NCBI GenBank assembly: GCA_028023455.1
Contig: JAQFVV010006312.1
Coordinates: forward strand, 1,738,001 to 1,802,000
Origin: Epiperipatus broadwayi
Lineage: Eukaryota; Onychophora; Udeonychophora; Euonychophora; Peripatidae
Direction of reading: 5' to 3'
Length of the DNA stretch: 64,000 nucleotides
The notes beneath the pieces are model-generated. The model worked only from the letters and a program-made list of their open reading frames with translations. It had not been told where the DNA came from and ran no database searches. Below, in pieces: positions 12,288 to 24,414 of the stretch. The position numbers and the translations under genes were made by a program. How positions within the stretch are numbered: position 1 is the stretch's first letter; each line of letters begins with the position of its first letter.

Positions 12288-15200
12288 GTAACCAATAGAA
12301 CTTTTTTAAAATTTATTAATTCTCCTGTAGCTACACCTTTTGATTTAAAATAACTATCTACATTTTTTTTCTATCTATCTTGATTCAAATGACTGTCCGT
12401 GCGTTCTATACACATTTAAGTAAAATAACTGTCTGATGTGCAGGTATATAGCTATCTCAAGTAAAATGAACTGAATGTATTAATTGATTGGTGGACAGTG
12501 GAAGGAAAAGACATTTAAAGAGACTATCTGTAATGTTGATATTTATTCTTTATTTTATTTCATTTATATAATATGTCATTTGTTTTTTTTTTTATTATTA
12601 TATTTCATTTTGTTTATATGCTATGTCACACTCTAATCACTAGATTATTTAATTTAATATTTTGTTTATGTTTAAAATGTTTGAAGGAAAGAAAAGAAAA
12701 AGATTTTGATACCATTTAAGTATAGATGCTCATGTAAATTTAGACTTAAAAGTAAAGAGAGAAATGATATAAATATTTATTAGTCTTAACAAAATTTTAA
12801 TTTGTGCTTAATATTAAATGTGAAGAGGGATGGGATGGTCGTATGGAACCCATTATTATGCTGTGAGTGTTGATCTGTTATTAATATAAATATTGGGTAT
12901 GTTGTTGGCTTGACGGGTTAAAATTGAAATAATTCATATATGTATTGATTTGGGATCTGGTTAGCCTTTGTCATTTATCTAGGCTGGAATCGATGTATGT
13001 GTGGGCATATTTAAAGCTATAAATGCTTGTCATTACTAATGTAAAGTAATCCTACCACCCTACAGATGGGAAATAGCTGTCTCATGATTTATTTACCATG
13101 GCAGTGGAGATGACTAAGTTTCACTCCATTTATTTTATTAAGAGAGGGAATTATTATTTATTTGTAGAAAATGTTTTGCATGCCAATATAGAGAGTAGGT
13201 GTCTAGGCAGAAGCTCTTTACACAATTCTGGATCTTAGGAAAGATCTCTCTCTGGCTCAAGCAAATAGTTTAAGTTTGAAGTTGATACTGTTGTTGTTTT
13301 TTAATTTCCCTTACCAAGATGTGCGCATTATAAATACTGCATGGTGATGTGGGATATGAAGAGAGTTTTTTTTATGTGGGACAGAATACCTGAAAGGATA
13401 AGGATTCAGTCAGATGTATATGTATGATGAAGAATGACAAAGATTTTAATTAATAAACTGGCCGATCTGTGTTGATTTTTTTTTTTTGAATGATGGTAAA
13501 TTGAGGTCATCAAGCTGAGTGGACATACTGACCTATTAAGATATACAGTCAAAACATAAAGATCTGACAAGCATGAATGTAAAAGTGTGGGTTTTGGAAT
13601 TTAAACCCGTTTGCAAAATTAGTAGAGTAATTTTATGACATGTAACCCTTTTTCATTGGAAGTGTGAAAATTATTGCTTGATAAAATGGTTTAGAAATGT
13701 AAGAGTATTTCACATTGTTAGTTAAAATAATTGAAGCGAATTGTTTTGGAATGGTCCAATGGACAATGTTTACAATACAAAGGGGGAGGTAGAAATTTAT
13801 AGGTTTTCTTCTCTTTCAAGATAAGTTTTCTTAGGGCTAAATTATCCGGAATGCTGTTTCCAGCATTTGTATTTATTATTATTGTTAATTATTTATTTAA
13901 TAAATGAATGGGTCAAAACAAGAAGTGAGTCATCCAAGAAATTAGTTAACTCAAACATGTATTTGAATAATAGTCCTGAATAGATCAGAAGCATATATTT
14001 GTGTAACAATATTATAATTTAGTGTGTTTTTGTTTTAATCTTTATCATTATTATTCCATGTAATAAAGTTTTATTATTGTTATAAGATTACATTGTGTTT
14101 TGTGTTTTGGTGTTTCAAATATCTCCAGAATCTATATATCCAGCACCTATATTTAAGGTAATATTAGTTCATATTTAAATTTAATTATTCATTTTCTATT
14201 GATAATTTATTTCCAAGATCGATTTGCAGTAGTCATTATTATATTGTTTCCATATTCGATTCACATAGTTAATTTGATATTAATTTATTTCCATGATTGA
14301 TTTACAGTATTAATTTTATCTTGAATATTCCTATATTCGATTACTATAATCCATTTTGTATAAGTCACTTTTATATAATTTATTTTAACATACTTTAGTT
14401 TCACCATTAATTTGCATAATCTAATTTTATGATTTGTTTCCGTACTTTGCTTTCATAAGTAAATTTTGATTGATTTATCTGATTGATGTCCATGGTTTAC
14501 TTCCATAGTTTACTTTAGCAAAATAAAATTATTAAGGTTATTAATTAACATAGATTAGAAATAATAGAATAAAATGACAGGGAATAGTTAAATTAAGTTT
14601 AATAAATTTAATCTTTTGATTCATTGTAATGTTGTGAATATTGGGAGCAGACATAAAATCCCTTTCCTGTTCTCGGTGTTTAGAGTGATTCCCACTATTG
14701 AACTTGTATTAAAATTTATTTTGGCATATATGGGATCATATCCATTACAGTGTAATCACTTATATGGGCACCTCTTGACAGACCGAGACCTTGAGAAAGA
14801 GCAGTTCAATTATTAATCTAAGGGCTAGTTTGGAAGTCAAGTAGTATATTATAATAAAATTATTATACGATTATTAAAACAGGGATCATGAATTGATAAT
14901 TGATCTAAAGATATACGTGTATTTTGAGAAATAAGATTAGGAATTCTCAGATTAGAGAACATAACACAGACATTCCGTGTTGTATAATTGTAGCTATTGA
15001 AAGTGATAGATGCTGAGAATGAAAAATAAAGTAATGGAATTAAATGAGGAGATTTATTTGTGATAAATTTTATCTAATGTTCAATTAAATAATAACTTTC
15101 TATTATGAACATAGATTATGAGTTCTCTGCATTGATTACTGATTTGTTTCCAGTCAGATATAAATGAGAACTGTATATAGCATTTTCTGTAGTTACCACT

Positions 15201-15577
15201 TGAGATCAAATATTTATAATAAAGTTGTGGAAGAAAGTTGTCTCATTAGTATGAATTTTATAATAAATTTATCATGAAATATTTGCATGACTAATGCTGA
15301 GTTTAAAATTAAGACCACATAGATTGAATAGTTTTATCAATATTATTGTTATTATTATTTTTTTTGAGAGACAATTTAATTGCTTTCTCCATTATCTTCT
15401 ATAGTCCTAAATGGACTAATGATGATGATCTCTGGTGGGCATTACAATTTATGTCTGCAATTTGGCGCCTCGGTATATTTGATCCTAAAGTATAAAATTC
15501 AATTGACTAGCTACTTGAAATAAATGAGAGTTTATTGAGATTAACTAAGGGAAAGAGTGCGCGGAGAAGGTTGAGGT

Positions 15578-15580
<3 letters not shown>
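12288..15580. other. No gene recognised; primer-binding-like site near 15460
   Basis: AT-rich DNA with runs of A and T. TTTGGCGCCTCGG at about 15461-15473 is unusual for this composition and resembles the start of an LTR-retrotransposon primer-binding site, but I found no matching LTR pair. A 66-residue frame at 14616-14816 has no recognised motif. Confidence 0.35.

Positions 15581-15662
<82 letters not shown>
15581..15662. repeat. (TA)n microsatellite
   Basis: About 41 uninterrupted TA units directly beside the long palindrome at 15668. Similar TA tracts border several foldback elements in this window. Confidence 0.95.
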
Positions 15663-15663
<1 letters not shown>

Positions 15664-15809
15664 TGAAGTACAGGCTTATTATATATCTGTATCAATATAT
15701 GTAATATATAGGGTATATGAGCACAGACTTTCACACTACCCACCACTCTCCACTCCATCTCATAACACTGATACACTTGAACACATGTATGTTGAAAGAA
15801 TAAATAATC

Positions 15810-15853
15810 ACCAATATATGTATTTCAGGCTAAACCAGAAATCATCAGTTGGT
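15810..15853 (-). ncRNA. Hammerhead-ribozyme-like motif, copy 1
   Basis: Minus strand: ACCAA, CTGATGA, a 15-base segment, GAAA, ATACATATA-like stem III segment, TTGGT. ACCAA and TTGGT would form stem I. Stem II is weakened here (TTTCT against AGCCT) and stem III has a mismatch, so this copy is probably degenerate. Compare the better-preserved copy at 45690. Confidence 0.5.
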
Positions 15854-16044
15854 CCAGATTACCATCTCTACACATATATGCAATAAGTGCTCAGATATAT
15901 ATTAAGATAGCCAATCTTCATATTTTAATAGACAGGTAGGAGTGTGGAGTAGATTGAAACCTGTCCATTAAAGTATGAAGATTGGCTATCTTAATATATA
16001 TCTCTGAGTACTTATTGCATATATGTGTAGAGATGATAATCTGG

Positions 16045-16087
16045 ACCAACTGATGATTGCTGGTTTAGCATAAAATACGTATTTGGT
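16045..16087 (+). ncRNA. Hammerhead-ribozyme-like motif, copy 2
   Basis: ACCAA, CTGATGA, then TGCT-GGTTT-AGCA as stem II hairpin, followed by AAAA where a hammerhead needs GAAA, then TACGTAT and TTGGT. Stem I, stem II and the palindromic stem III are all present. The G-to-A change in the second core box should inactivate it. Confidence 0.55.
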
Positions 16088-16399
16088 GATTATTTATCTT
16101 TTCAACATACATGTGTTCAAGTGTATCAGTATTATGAGATGGAGTAGAGAGTGGTGAATAGTGTGAAAGTCTGTGCTCATATACCCTATATATTACATAT
16201 ATTGATACAGGCATATAATAAGCCTGCATATCAGTTATTGCATAGTAGAGAGGTCTGCCCATCCCTTGTATATGTATTAAATGGATTATGTCCTGTACAT
16301 GAGGGGTCAGATTGACTTTAGGTCAACATGGGTGTGATGAGAATCTCAGCCTCAGGGTGGCCTTTGAGAATTCTATCATCAGATTTACAATTGGATGGA

Positions 16400-16658
16400 T
16401 AATTGAAGAGTTGGAGTGTGGAATGGATTGAAGCCTGTCCATTAAAGTATGAAGATCATCTATTTTAATATATATATCTGAGCACTTATTGCGTATATGT
16501 GTAGAGATGATAATCTGGACCAACTGATGATTTCTGGTTTAGCATGAAATATGTATATTGGTGATTATTTATTTTTTCAACATACATGGGTTCAAGTATA
16601 TCAGTGTTATGAGATGGAGTGGAGAATAGTGGGTAGTGTGAAAGTCTGTGCTCATATA

Positions 16659-16660
<2 letters not shown>
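16400..16660 (+). repeat. Third copy of the hammerhead-bearing unit
   Basis: Same orientation as the right arm of the palindrome, matching from CCTGTCCATTAAAGTATGAA through the hammerhead-like core to GTGAAAGTCTGTGCTCATA, where it runs into a CT/TA microsatellite. The sequence between the second and third units (16236-16400) is unrelated and single-copy in this window. Confidence 0.85.
16519..16562 (+). ncRNA. Hammerhead-ribozyme-like motif, copy 3
   Basis: ACCAA, CTGATGA, TTTCT-GGTTT-AGCAT, GAAA, TATGTATA, TTGGT. Both core boxes are intact, stem I is perfect, stem II has one internal mismatch, and stem III (ATAT/GTAT) has a G-U pair. It lies 474 bases downstream of copy 2 in the same orientation. 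Confidence 0.55.
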
Positions 16661-16711
<51 letters not shown>

Positions 16712-16712
16712 A

Positions 16713-16756
<44 letters not shown>

Positions 16757-16761
16757 TATTG
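16659..16761. repeat. (CT)n-(TA)n microsatellite with small palindrome
   Basis: A CT run passes into TA repeats. CAATACCAATATATA at 16708 and TATATTGGTATTG near 16760 are reverse complements around the second TA tract, so the tract sits inside a hairpin. Confidence 0.9.
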
Positions 16762-16769
16762 TAACCTTT

Positions 16770-19700
16770 TGATTGGTTATCCATGATAAAAATGGAATAT
16801 AAAATGTGTATTATAGCTCCAAAATTTAAAATTTAGATAATAGTAATGTTATAAATTTTGGCATAACATCAATAAATGACTTAGTGAAATAAAGAGTAAA
16901 GTTAGAATTCAGTAGAGATTTAATAACCATCTTTATTTATAATCATTTATATTATAATCCACTATATAATTTCAATACAATAGTTGTCAATCCAAATAAA
17001 CATTGTTACTTATAAATTTGGCTTATTTTATTGTGATGCTCCTTTAAAAGCTAAAGATATAAAATTGTAGTAAATAAAAGAACAATTAGAGATTATGAGA
17101 TAATAATTTATTGTAAAATTATTGTAATAATAATATATTTTAAGTATAAATATTTATTATTAAACTTTATATTTAAATTCAATTAATAAAATCATATATT
17201 AAAAATATAATTATATTTAATAATTTACTCTTAAAGAAATAAATTAAATTAGTTTCATTTGTAAAATATTTATTGATTTTAATTATTTTAAATAAAGATA
17301 AAAAAATATTTATTTAAACATTGTAATAGTTGATTTGGGATATTGACCAATGAAATTTAAGTAAGTAGTTTTCTGATATCACTTTATCCTGGGGTTTTTA
17401 AGAGAAAGAGAGAAGCATATAATCAAGGTACAGATTCATGAAAAAAAAAGCAAAGCAGGGAGCTGTTTCAACTTCATTTTTTTGGAAAAAAAATTATAAA
17501 AGTTTTTAAAATATTTAAAGTTTTAAATGTCAAAAATAATATTTAAAAGCTGTTTAAGGATATAGAATGTATTATATTAATCGTTAATGGCATGGAGTGA
17601 ATTTAAATCAGTTTCTTTATGGTGAATTAATTGCAGTCCTGATCATCTACTTATAACTAAAGTGATATCTAAAAGAAGTCTAAAACAAAAGCTAAAGTTA
17701 TTATTTTTATTTGGGATAATCATGAGAAAGAAGAGACAACTACACTTTCTTAAAGAAAGATATATCTGCATTCACATAAGAAAACATTCATTTATTTCTG
17801 TCAAATTAATTAATTTTATTAGTCATATATTAAAAATGAGAAACAAGTCTAAAATCTCTAGAAATACATTTTTAAAACTTGTAAAAGTATTTTATTGGAC
17901 TTTAAAAATAATGATGTAGTTGAGAGTGATAAATCTAATGAAAATTAATATTCTGTTTGAATTGAATAATTGATGTGTGATAAACAGCTTGTAAAATTTT
18001 GAAGAAGAAAAGGTTTAGCATATATTCAATAATGAATAAAAAAGAGGACAGATAAAAGTTGAATTAATATTTTTCATGTTTTAATAGAAGGTGAAATCTT
18101 ATTATATTATTATAAGAAAGGAACAGTAAAAAGGGGAAGGATAGTCGAAAAAGTTTATTTAACTCGTTAATAGTGGATGTCCATAACGAAGATGATACAT
18201 TATAGTACAGGAAGTTAAATGAATTTATTTATATGTCTTTACATATCACAAGATTAATAAGTAGGAGAAAAGTGAAAAAATAAATTGAAGGAAACTTATT
18301 GATGAATTTTGTAATGTGGGAAAAGTAATGTGAAGATGTATTGAAGAAATTTGTTAAACTCTTTCCTTAATATATTTTTCAAGAGTGTACTATGCACCTG
18401 TAACTTTAAAACAGTCAAGAAGGAATGATGCATCTAATTCAGAACTTTTGTCCAGTTAGTGTTCTGCTTATTTGTCAAACATTTTTTTAAATGTATATGT
18501 GTTTCTAGCAAGCACTCAAACTCTCAAGGAATGGAGAACATCTAGTGGGTTACCATGATAGTATTAAATTAGGAATTGAAATGGATTTTAAAAACAAAAT
18601 CTAAGAAAGAACCATTTTAATTTTAAATTTATTATTAATATTTTTTTGTTTGGTATGAAATATAAACACTAGATATTATAGTTAAAAATAATTAAATAAG
18701 TTTTATTGGCAATGTGGTATATAAGGTCAAAAAGGTATTAACCTTTTTATTATTCATTCTTGTTAAAAAAAGAGAAAAGAATGAAGAGTATGTTTAAAGA
18801 TATGAAGAGAGTATACATGAGTTATAACATGAAAGTATGTGGAGGTATAATATCTTAACTTTATATTTTAGCCATTATATATTTTTAAAAATTGAGTATG
18901 GTAAAATGTGTTGAAGAGGTATTGTAAATTTATTATCATAAAGTATATTTGACAGAGCGTAATTAACTAGTGGTGATAAATAACAATTTATAGGATTGAA
19001 AATAACAAGAAATATTGATAAAATGTAATGTTATTTATGAGAGTAAGAAAAGAGTGAATGTTAATGTAAAAATAAATAAATCATGACTTCATTTGTTACA
19101 TAAAAAAAGTATCATATTGATGATGATAAATATAGACTATTTGTTTTATAACATGGTCTGAACTGGGGATAGAAAAATATTTAATGAGAATATTGGATTA
19201 CATTATTGGTCTAGAAGTAGTATAATAATAGATGCTAAAGACACAGTAGGGAAAGATGACTTGAAATTCCAGGATAGGATATAAAAATATCATCCTGAAA
19301 AACTGATTGAATAGTTGAATGTCATTCATCTTTGTGATACCCATATAGTTTATTAGAAAGAGATGGGAGAATTTTCTGCAAAGACATGAATGTAGTATAT
19401 ATCGTAAGTGCTATATAAGCCAAGGTAAAAGTGGGGTAAGATTATTATGAAAATGGTTACCTACCAAAATATGACACCTCATAAATAAAGGAAATTCCAT
19501 CCCTGTATTATGATATAGTATTTTTGATAAAATCAGTTTTTTATCTAAGAAGTTTTCGGGTAAATAAGAATATAGTAGGCATCGAAAGTTGACTAAATAT
19601 TTTAAGAATTTTATAGTTTTTCTTCCTAAATTAAAAGTAGTGAGATCATATACAGAACAAATACTTTATATTTGAATAAAATCTGAATAAATTATTATAT

Positions 19701-21527
19701 GAATAATGATACCTGAGATCAAAGACAAACAGAAAATATAAGTGAGAGATAGAGAATGAATGTATAAAATGAATTACATTATATGAAAAATAATCCCTAA
19801 TTTCACTATTCATTTTAAATAGATTATAAATATTGTTTTTATTTTTTATTTTTTTTGTAACATTACGACAGAATCAATAAATTTTGTTGATAAGATTATA
19901 GTGCAATATTTTTATACAAATTTTGAATATGAAGTATAATTTAAATATTATAATTTTATTAAAATATCTGGGGTTACAAAATATAAGGTAAATAGGAAAA
20001 GATGACTAAGAAGATAACCACCAGATAACTCATGAATTGTAAAACTGTATAATAATAGTATGAAAGCATACATAATGGTAAGAAGAATGAACTTATTATT
20101 TTAAAGAACTAGATAATGAATATGGGATGAAGGTTAAAATGTATAAAATAATTATTATGTTTAGCTGTGATGAATATAAATAATTTTATTGTAAATTTAT
20201 AAACAGTTAAAATTATTTTGTTAGTGAATTATTTAACATAAGGTGTATAGCTGTTTGTTGTTCATTATTATTGTTGTAAATAAATGAATATTTTAATTTA
20301 AATTTTGTATTAGTAATTTCATTGCATTTGAGAGTCATTTCCATCACAAGGTCATATCAATAAAGTGCATTATCCACATAGAATTATACATAGCATATAT
20401 TGATTACATGCTTTATCTGAAGAGTTATATTTAAGAATTTATAATTGACACATTAATTATCAATTGCTTTTAAATTATAACTATATTAAAGGGAGTTTGT
20501 AATACTTCATATTTTTATTAGATATAAAAGAATCTTGAAGATTTATTTGAAAAGTACTATTAAGTATTACAAAATGGAGAGCATATAATAGAAATTAATA
20601 GTATGTTTTAAGAATCACATTCCAATTTTATAATCTAATTTTGAAATGTATTTTATATCATAAATTTAGAAGTATTATATTATTTCAGAGTACAAGTTAC
20701 TGACCAAATATATTTTAAGGTTTGTAATTCTGAAGGATTAAATTACAGTGAGTGAATGCTAAATAATTAAGAAATGTATTTAATTGAATCAGACTTTATA
20801 GATAATAGCTGTGTAATAAAGCTTTTGATTATAATAAAAATGAATATTCTATAGTGATTGTTATTAGCATAAGTATAAGAATAAATCTTAGGAAAGTTAA
20901 TTAAATTATTTAAGTGAAGGTAGTGATCTGTCTTATTATTTTAGTTGGATTAATTTTCAAATAGGAGGTTAATCAACATTTGTAATAGTAAGTGTGATTT
21001 TATTTAAATGGTTGGATCCCAGTAAAATCTTTCTTGTGATTCAATTATTTAATTATCAATATAATTATTATATTTTAGAGTAGAATAATTATGATCCTTG
21101 AGACACCTATATGATAGCATTAATTCTTTTAATTTTATAATGTAATTTTCATTGTACGGTTATTTTGAAATTCTTAAATTATAGAAGAATAGTTAAATCA
21201 TTATTTAAATGAAATATTATGTTAGTCATTGTTTGTTGTGGGGAATTTTCTAATGATTATAATAGAATAGTAGCAGGAGAATTTTCACAATAGCAATGCC
21301 ATTGTGGAGTCTATTTTATATACATCTCAATGTTAAAACCTCTATGTTGTAATCATCCCTAAAGTATCTTATATTTTGATGTATTGCAAGTTTTAACCCT
21401 ATAGAGAGTCTTACCCTTGATTGTTGTTATATTTTATTGTTTATTATTGAGCTAGTATTATAGAGAGTAGAAAATATATGGTAGATATGTTGAAGAACCA
21501 GAAGTGAAGGTTATTTATATATTTAAG

Positions 21528-21529
<2 letters not shown>
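16770..21529. other. No gene recognised; one decayed reading frame suspected
   Basis: AT-rich. Around 19180-19420 the plus strand shows short blocks that look like a worn coding frame, for example SRSSIIIDAKDTVGKDDLKF interrupted by stops further on, with a base composition richer than the flanks. I cannot name the family. The 85-residue frame at 17662-17919 has no recognised motif. Otherwise nothing. Confidence 0.3.

Positions 21530-21530
<1 letters not shown>

Positions 21531-21597
<67 letters not shown>
21531..21597. repeat. (AT)n tract inside inverted flanks
   Basis: About 30 AT units bounded by TTTAAGATT on the left and AATCTTAAA on the right, which are reverse complements. The whole can extrude as a hairpin. 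Confidence 0.9.
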
Positions 21598-21686
21598 CTT
21601 AAATAAATAAATCACCTAGTTTTCCTACCTTTACAATAATCTATACAGTTCCATTCAGCTTACTAAAAATATAATAAAAGAGTGAC

Positions 21687-21807
21687 CTGTTGAGATTCTC
21701 TCCAATTCATGAATTACAGCTAGGAACCAATTCTCTGGGATATAATATTCAACAGCATCTTCTGCTGCCTTATCTCCAAACTCTGATCTTGCAGCTTTGT
21801 CTGCCAT
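21687..21807 (-). CDS. Candidate exon, unknown protein
   Basis: On the minus strand an ATG (or an acceptor, AG at 21802-21801 after a pyrimidine-rich run) opens a frame containing ADKAARSEFGDKAAEDAV, then YYIPENWFLAVIHELERIS, up to an ACAG|GTCACT donor-like site at 21687/21686. Composition is far richer and more balanced than the flanks, and the residue pattern looks like real protein. The open frame extends upstream to about 21975 but loses that character. I do not recognise the family. The donor is not a strong consensus. It may be a single exon of a gene on the minus strand or a relic. Confidence 0.4.
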
Positions 21808-21975
21808 CACAAAAAGAAAAGATATTTTTTGAACTTTTTTATTTTTTAAATATTTGTTTGTGTCCATTATCTTTACTGGAATACAATGCTGGTATATAGT
21901 AGTAGTTATGTCAACTTTAAATGGCATGGCAATTAGTTTGTTAAAAATAGTCTTTGTTGTTTTTCCAACACCCAT

Positions 21976-23054
21976 TAGCTATTTTTAGCTTAATTCAGAA
22001 TAACTTGTTTATATTTTTTATTAACAAAGTTACATTTTTTTCAATGATAAAATGTTCACATCACTTTATTATTATTTTTTATAAACTTGTTATTCCATTA
22101 TTAATAATTTAGTAATATTGTGCACACTATAGAGTATAATGCATATATTATACAAGCCACTATTTAAAATTTTTATATTTTTATTGTCTATTCAATAAAT
22201 TTGTAAAAGCCACTGTCAAGCCTTGCACCTTACTCAAGTAATATTATGGAATCAGTTATAAGTTTTAGTAATAAGTATATTTAACTGGCTTTATTATATG
22301 AAACAGCATCGGAATTGATTTCAGGATCTCCACATTCCAAAATCCTATATTCTACAACTGGATTACAGGCTATAACGGAATTTGTAACATGGTTGATAAA
22401 TGTAATTATCTACTATATGTTTATTGTCAATATACACTATAATTATCATAATTATTATGAAGCAATATTTTTCAAATAAATTTATTTTTAAATAAATTAT
22501 TAATAGTAATGTACATTTTCTATATAAATTGAGATATTTAAATAAAAAAATATTTTTTTGAAAGGAACATATTTCTACAACAATTTTAATAGTAGTAGCA
22601 TAACTTCCTCCCAATTATCTATTCTAAATTACTGTTCTAAACTGTTCTATTTAGTATAGTGGTACAATATACAAAAGAAAGTTTATTTCAAGCAATTGTG
22701 ATAAGACTAATTAAAAAAGTAATCTTTTCATATTTAAATATAAAAAAATATTTACATCTAGAATGTGTTTCTAACATGGGGTGATTCAGAAATCTAATCA
22801 TTTTTATTTACATATAAATTATTATTAATCATTATGGATGTCCCTCCCTTAATGAACTTCTTTAATGAAAAGCACAGTCTCTCACATGTGGTAGGCCTGC
22901 AAATTAGTATTAAGATTTTGAACTTAAAATAATCTGCTCGAATATTTATAGAGGTCTGAAATCAAATCAGTAACTATATATTTTGTTTTAGCACTTCCAA
23001 TTCTTTATTAATTATTGCCCTGGCTAGGAATCACCAAACAACCAATTGAGCATC
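21976..23054. other. No gene recognised
   Basis: AT-rich with scattered T and A runs; no repeat partner or exon-like stretch noticed. Confidence 0.45.
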
Positions 23055-23600
23055 TTTCCACTTTACTGCCATCTAGTGAAAGCTAGAATAATCAGTGATT
23101 ACTACAAGTATATAAAATTCCTATGCATACAAAATTCCTATTCTTAATTGAATCACCATTCTCAGATCAATTTCTGGTTTTTACCTATGTCATTGAGGCG
23201 TGTGATTCAAAGTTGAAAGGAATGGATATATACAATCAGCAATCACTTCTAACTTTACTTCACCTGTCTACAGTTAATAAAGAACTAAAGGTACCAACAT
23301 TTATAATTGCTGATTTGATTTTAGGTTTATATAATTGTTCAAGAAGACTGATAAAGTTTCAAAATCTTACATTAACTTGAAATTTTAGGTGTTAAGCTAG
23401 ACATGCAAAATAGAGTTAAAGGCAAATGTGAATGCAAATATGCATTCCTTCCAACTTTGAATCCTAGGCCTCATTAACAAAGGCAAAATCCAAAAATTAG
23501 TCTGAGGATGGGTATTCACATATTAAGAATAAAAATTTTATATGCATTTGGTAATCATTGATTATTTTAACTTGCATTAGATAGCAACAAAGAGGACAGC
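23055..23600. repeat. Inverted pair of the CATCTAGTG repeat
   Basis: The left copy (about 23055-23250, starting CTTTACTGCCATCTAGTGAA) is the reverse complement of the right copy (about 23600-23405), including the stretches CATTGAGGCGTGTGATTCAA and TGATTCAAAGTTGAAAGGAA with moderate divergence. The same repeat, in various states, is found at 5796-5960, 10100-10290, 35640-35830 and 36090-36270. An 85-residue frame across the left copy is probably accidental. Confidence 0.7.
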
Positions 23601-24316
23601 TACTTTTTCTATATTAGTTAAGGCAGTTTATTGTTCTTGTGCTGGTTTGCTCATAATTAAAACTGCTATTAATGTTTTTCATTTGTAATATCATTTAGAA
23701 AAAAAATCCATCTATTTGTTATAATATGATCTTCCCTGTCATTATTAATATTGGATATGTTTATGTTTGCCTGATCCAATATTTTCTTCTCAAATTAAGA
23801 ACCTTATCAAAACTTTTCTCTAAATTACTTTGTCTCTGCATAATGTCTATAGTATTACAACTGTGCTATTTATTTTTGCCTTTGGGAAATTTAGCTTAAT
23901 TTCTTCTTAAATTTTTTGATTGTTCCAAGGCTTGTGTCTTGCATTGAGGGATTCTCAAATGTCACATGAAATGAACTCACATGCAAAGCAGATATGTTCT
24001 TTTAGTATTGCTATATATACACATTGTTCTCACTGTTATGAAAAAGACTATTTAAATAATTCAAATTAATCAGTTTTTAATTATAATAAGGAATACATAA
24101 TTAGAATATATATCTTATTTTATAGTGTACACGATTTCATAATATGATTAGATAAAAATTATATGTACTGTAATGGAATTACATTAATTATTGATAAATG
24201 ATTATTTATCTATTCATTATCTAGCAGGTGATTCTGTACAAATTGAGATCATTATAAACTTAACAGTTTAATCCTATTCGATCACAACCCTTGATAATGA
24301 TCAGACTAAAGCTCAC
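23601..24316. other. No gene recognised
   Basis: AT-rich, nothing supported. Confidence 0.45.
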
Positions 24317-24414
24317 GTCAAGCACTTGTCTTAAGGCAAATCCTAGGCTGCTTATAACCAGTTGTCCCGGGTTTGCTTCCTGGCCGATGCTTTGACACAT
24401 GAAAAAAAAAAAAG
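24317..24414 (+). repeat. tRNA-derived SINE, copy 2
   Basis: Starts GTCAAGCACTTG and shares CTGCTTATAACCAGTTGTCC, a GGGTTTGCTTCC B-box-like segment and GATGCTTTGACACATG with copy 1, followed by an A-tail of about 12. The A-box part is scrambled (a short block differs from the other copies). No convincing flanking duplication was found. Confidence 0.7.

Larger units (their letters stand above)
15668..16235. repeat. Long palindrome: two inverted copies of a hammerhead-bearing unit
   Basis: The left arm (15668 to about 15938) is the reverse complement of the right arm (about 15960-16235) with roughly 90 percent or better identity by eye. Shared landmarks are GAGCACAGACTTTCACAC on the left and its complement near 16160-16180. 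The centre is a spacer of roughly 25 bases (AGGAGTGTGGAGTAGATTG). Each arm contains the CTGATGA...GAAA-type motif described separately. The unit also occurs at 16400-16660 and 45545-45868. It has no long reading frame and appears to be a short non-coding mobile unit. Confidence 0.85.

Noticed and set aside
15507-15776. 89-residue frame with a long YIYIYI run
   Set aside because: Translation of the (TA)n microsatellite plus the palindrome arm; not a gene. The same applies to 16551-16784.
17662-17919. 85-residue lysine-rich frame as a gene
   Set aside because: AT-driven Lys/Phe/Ile composition and no motif.
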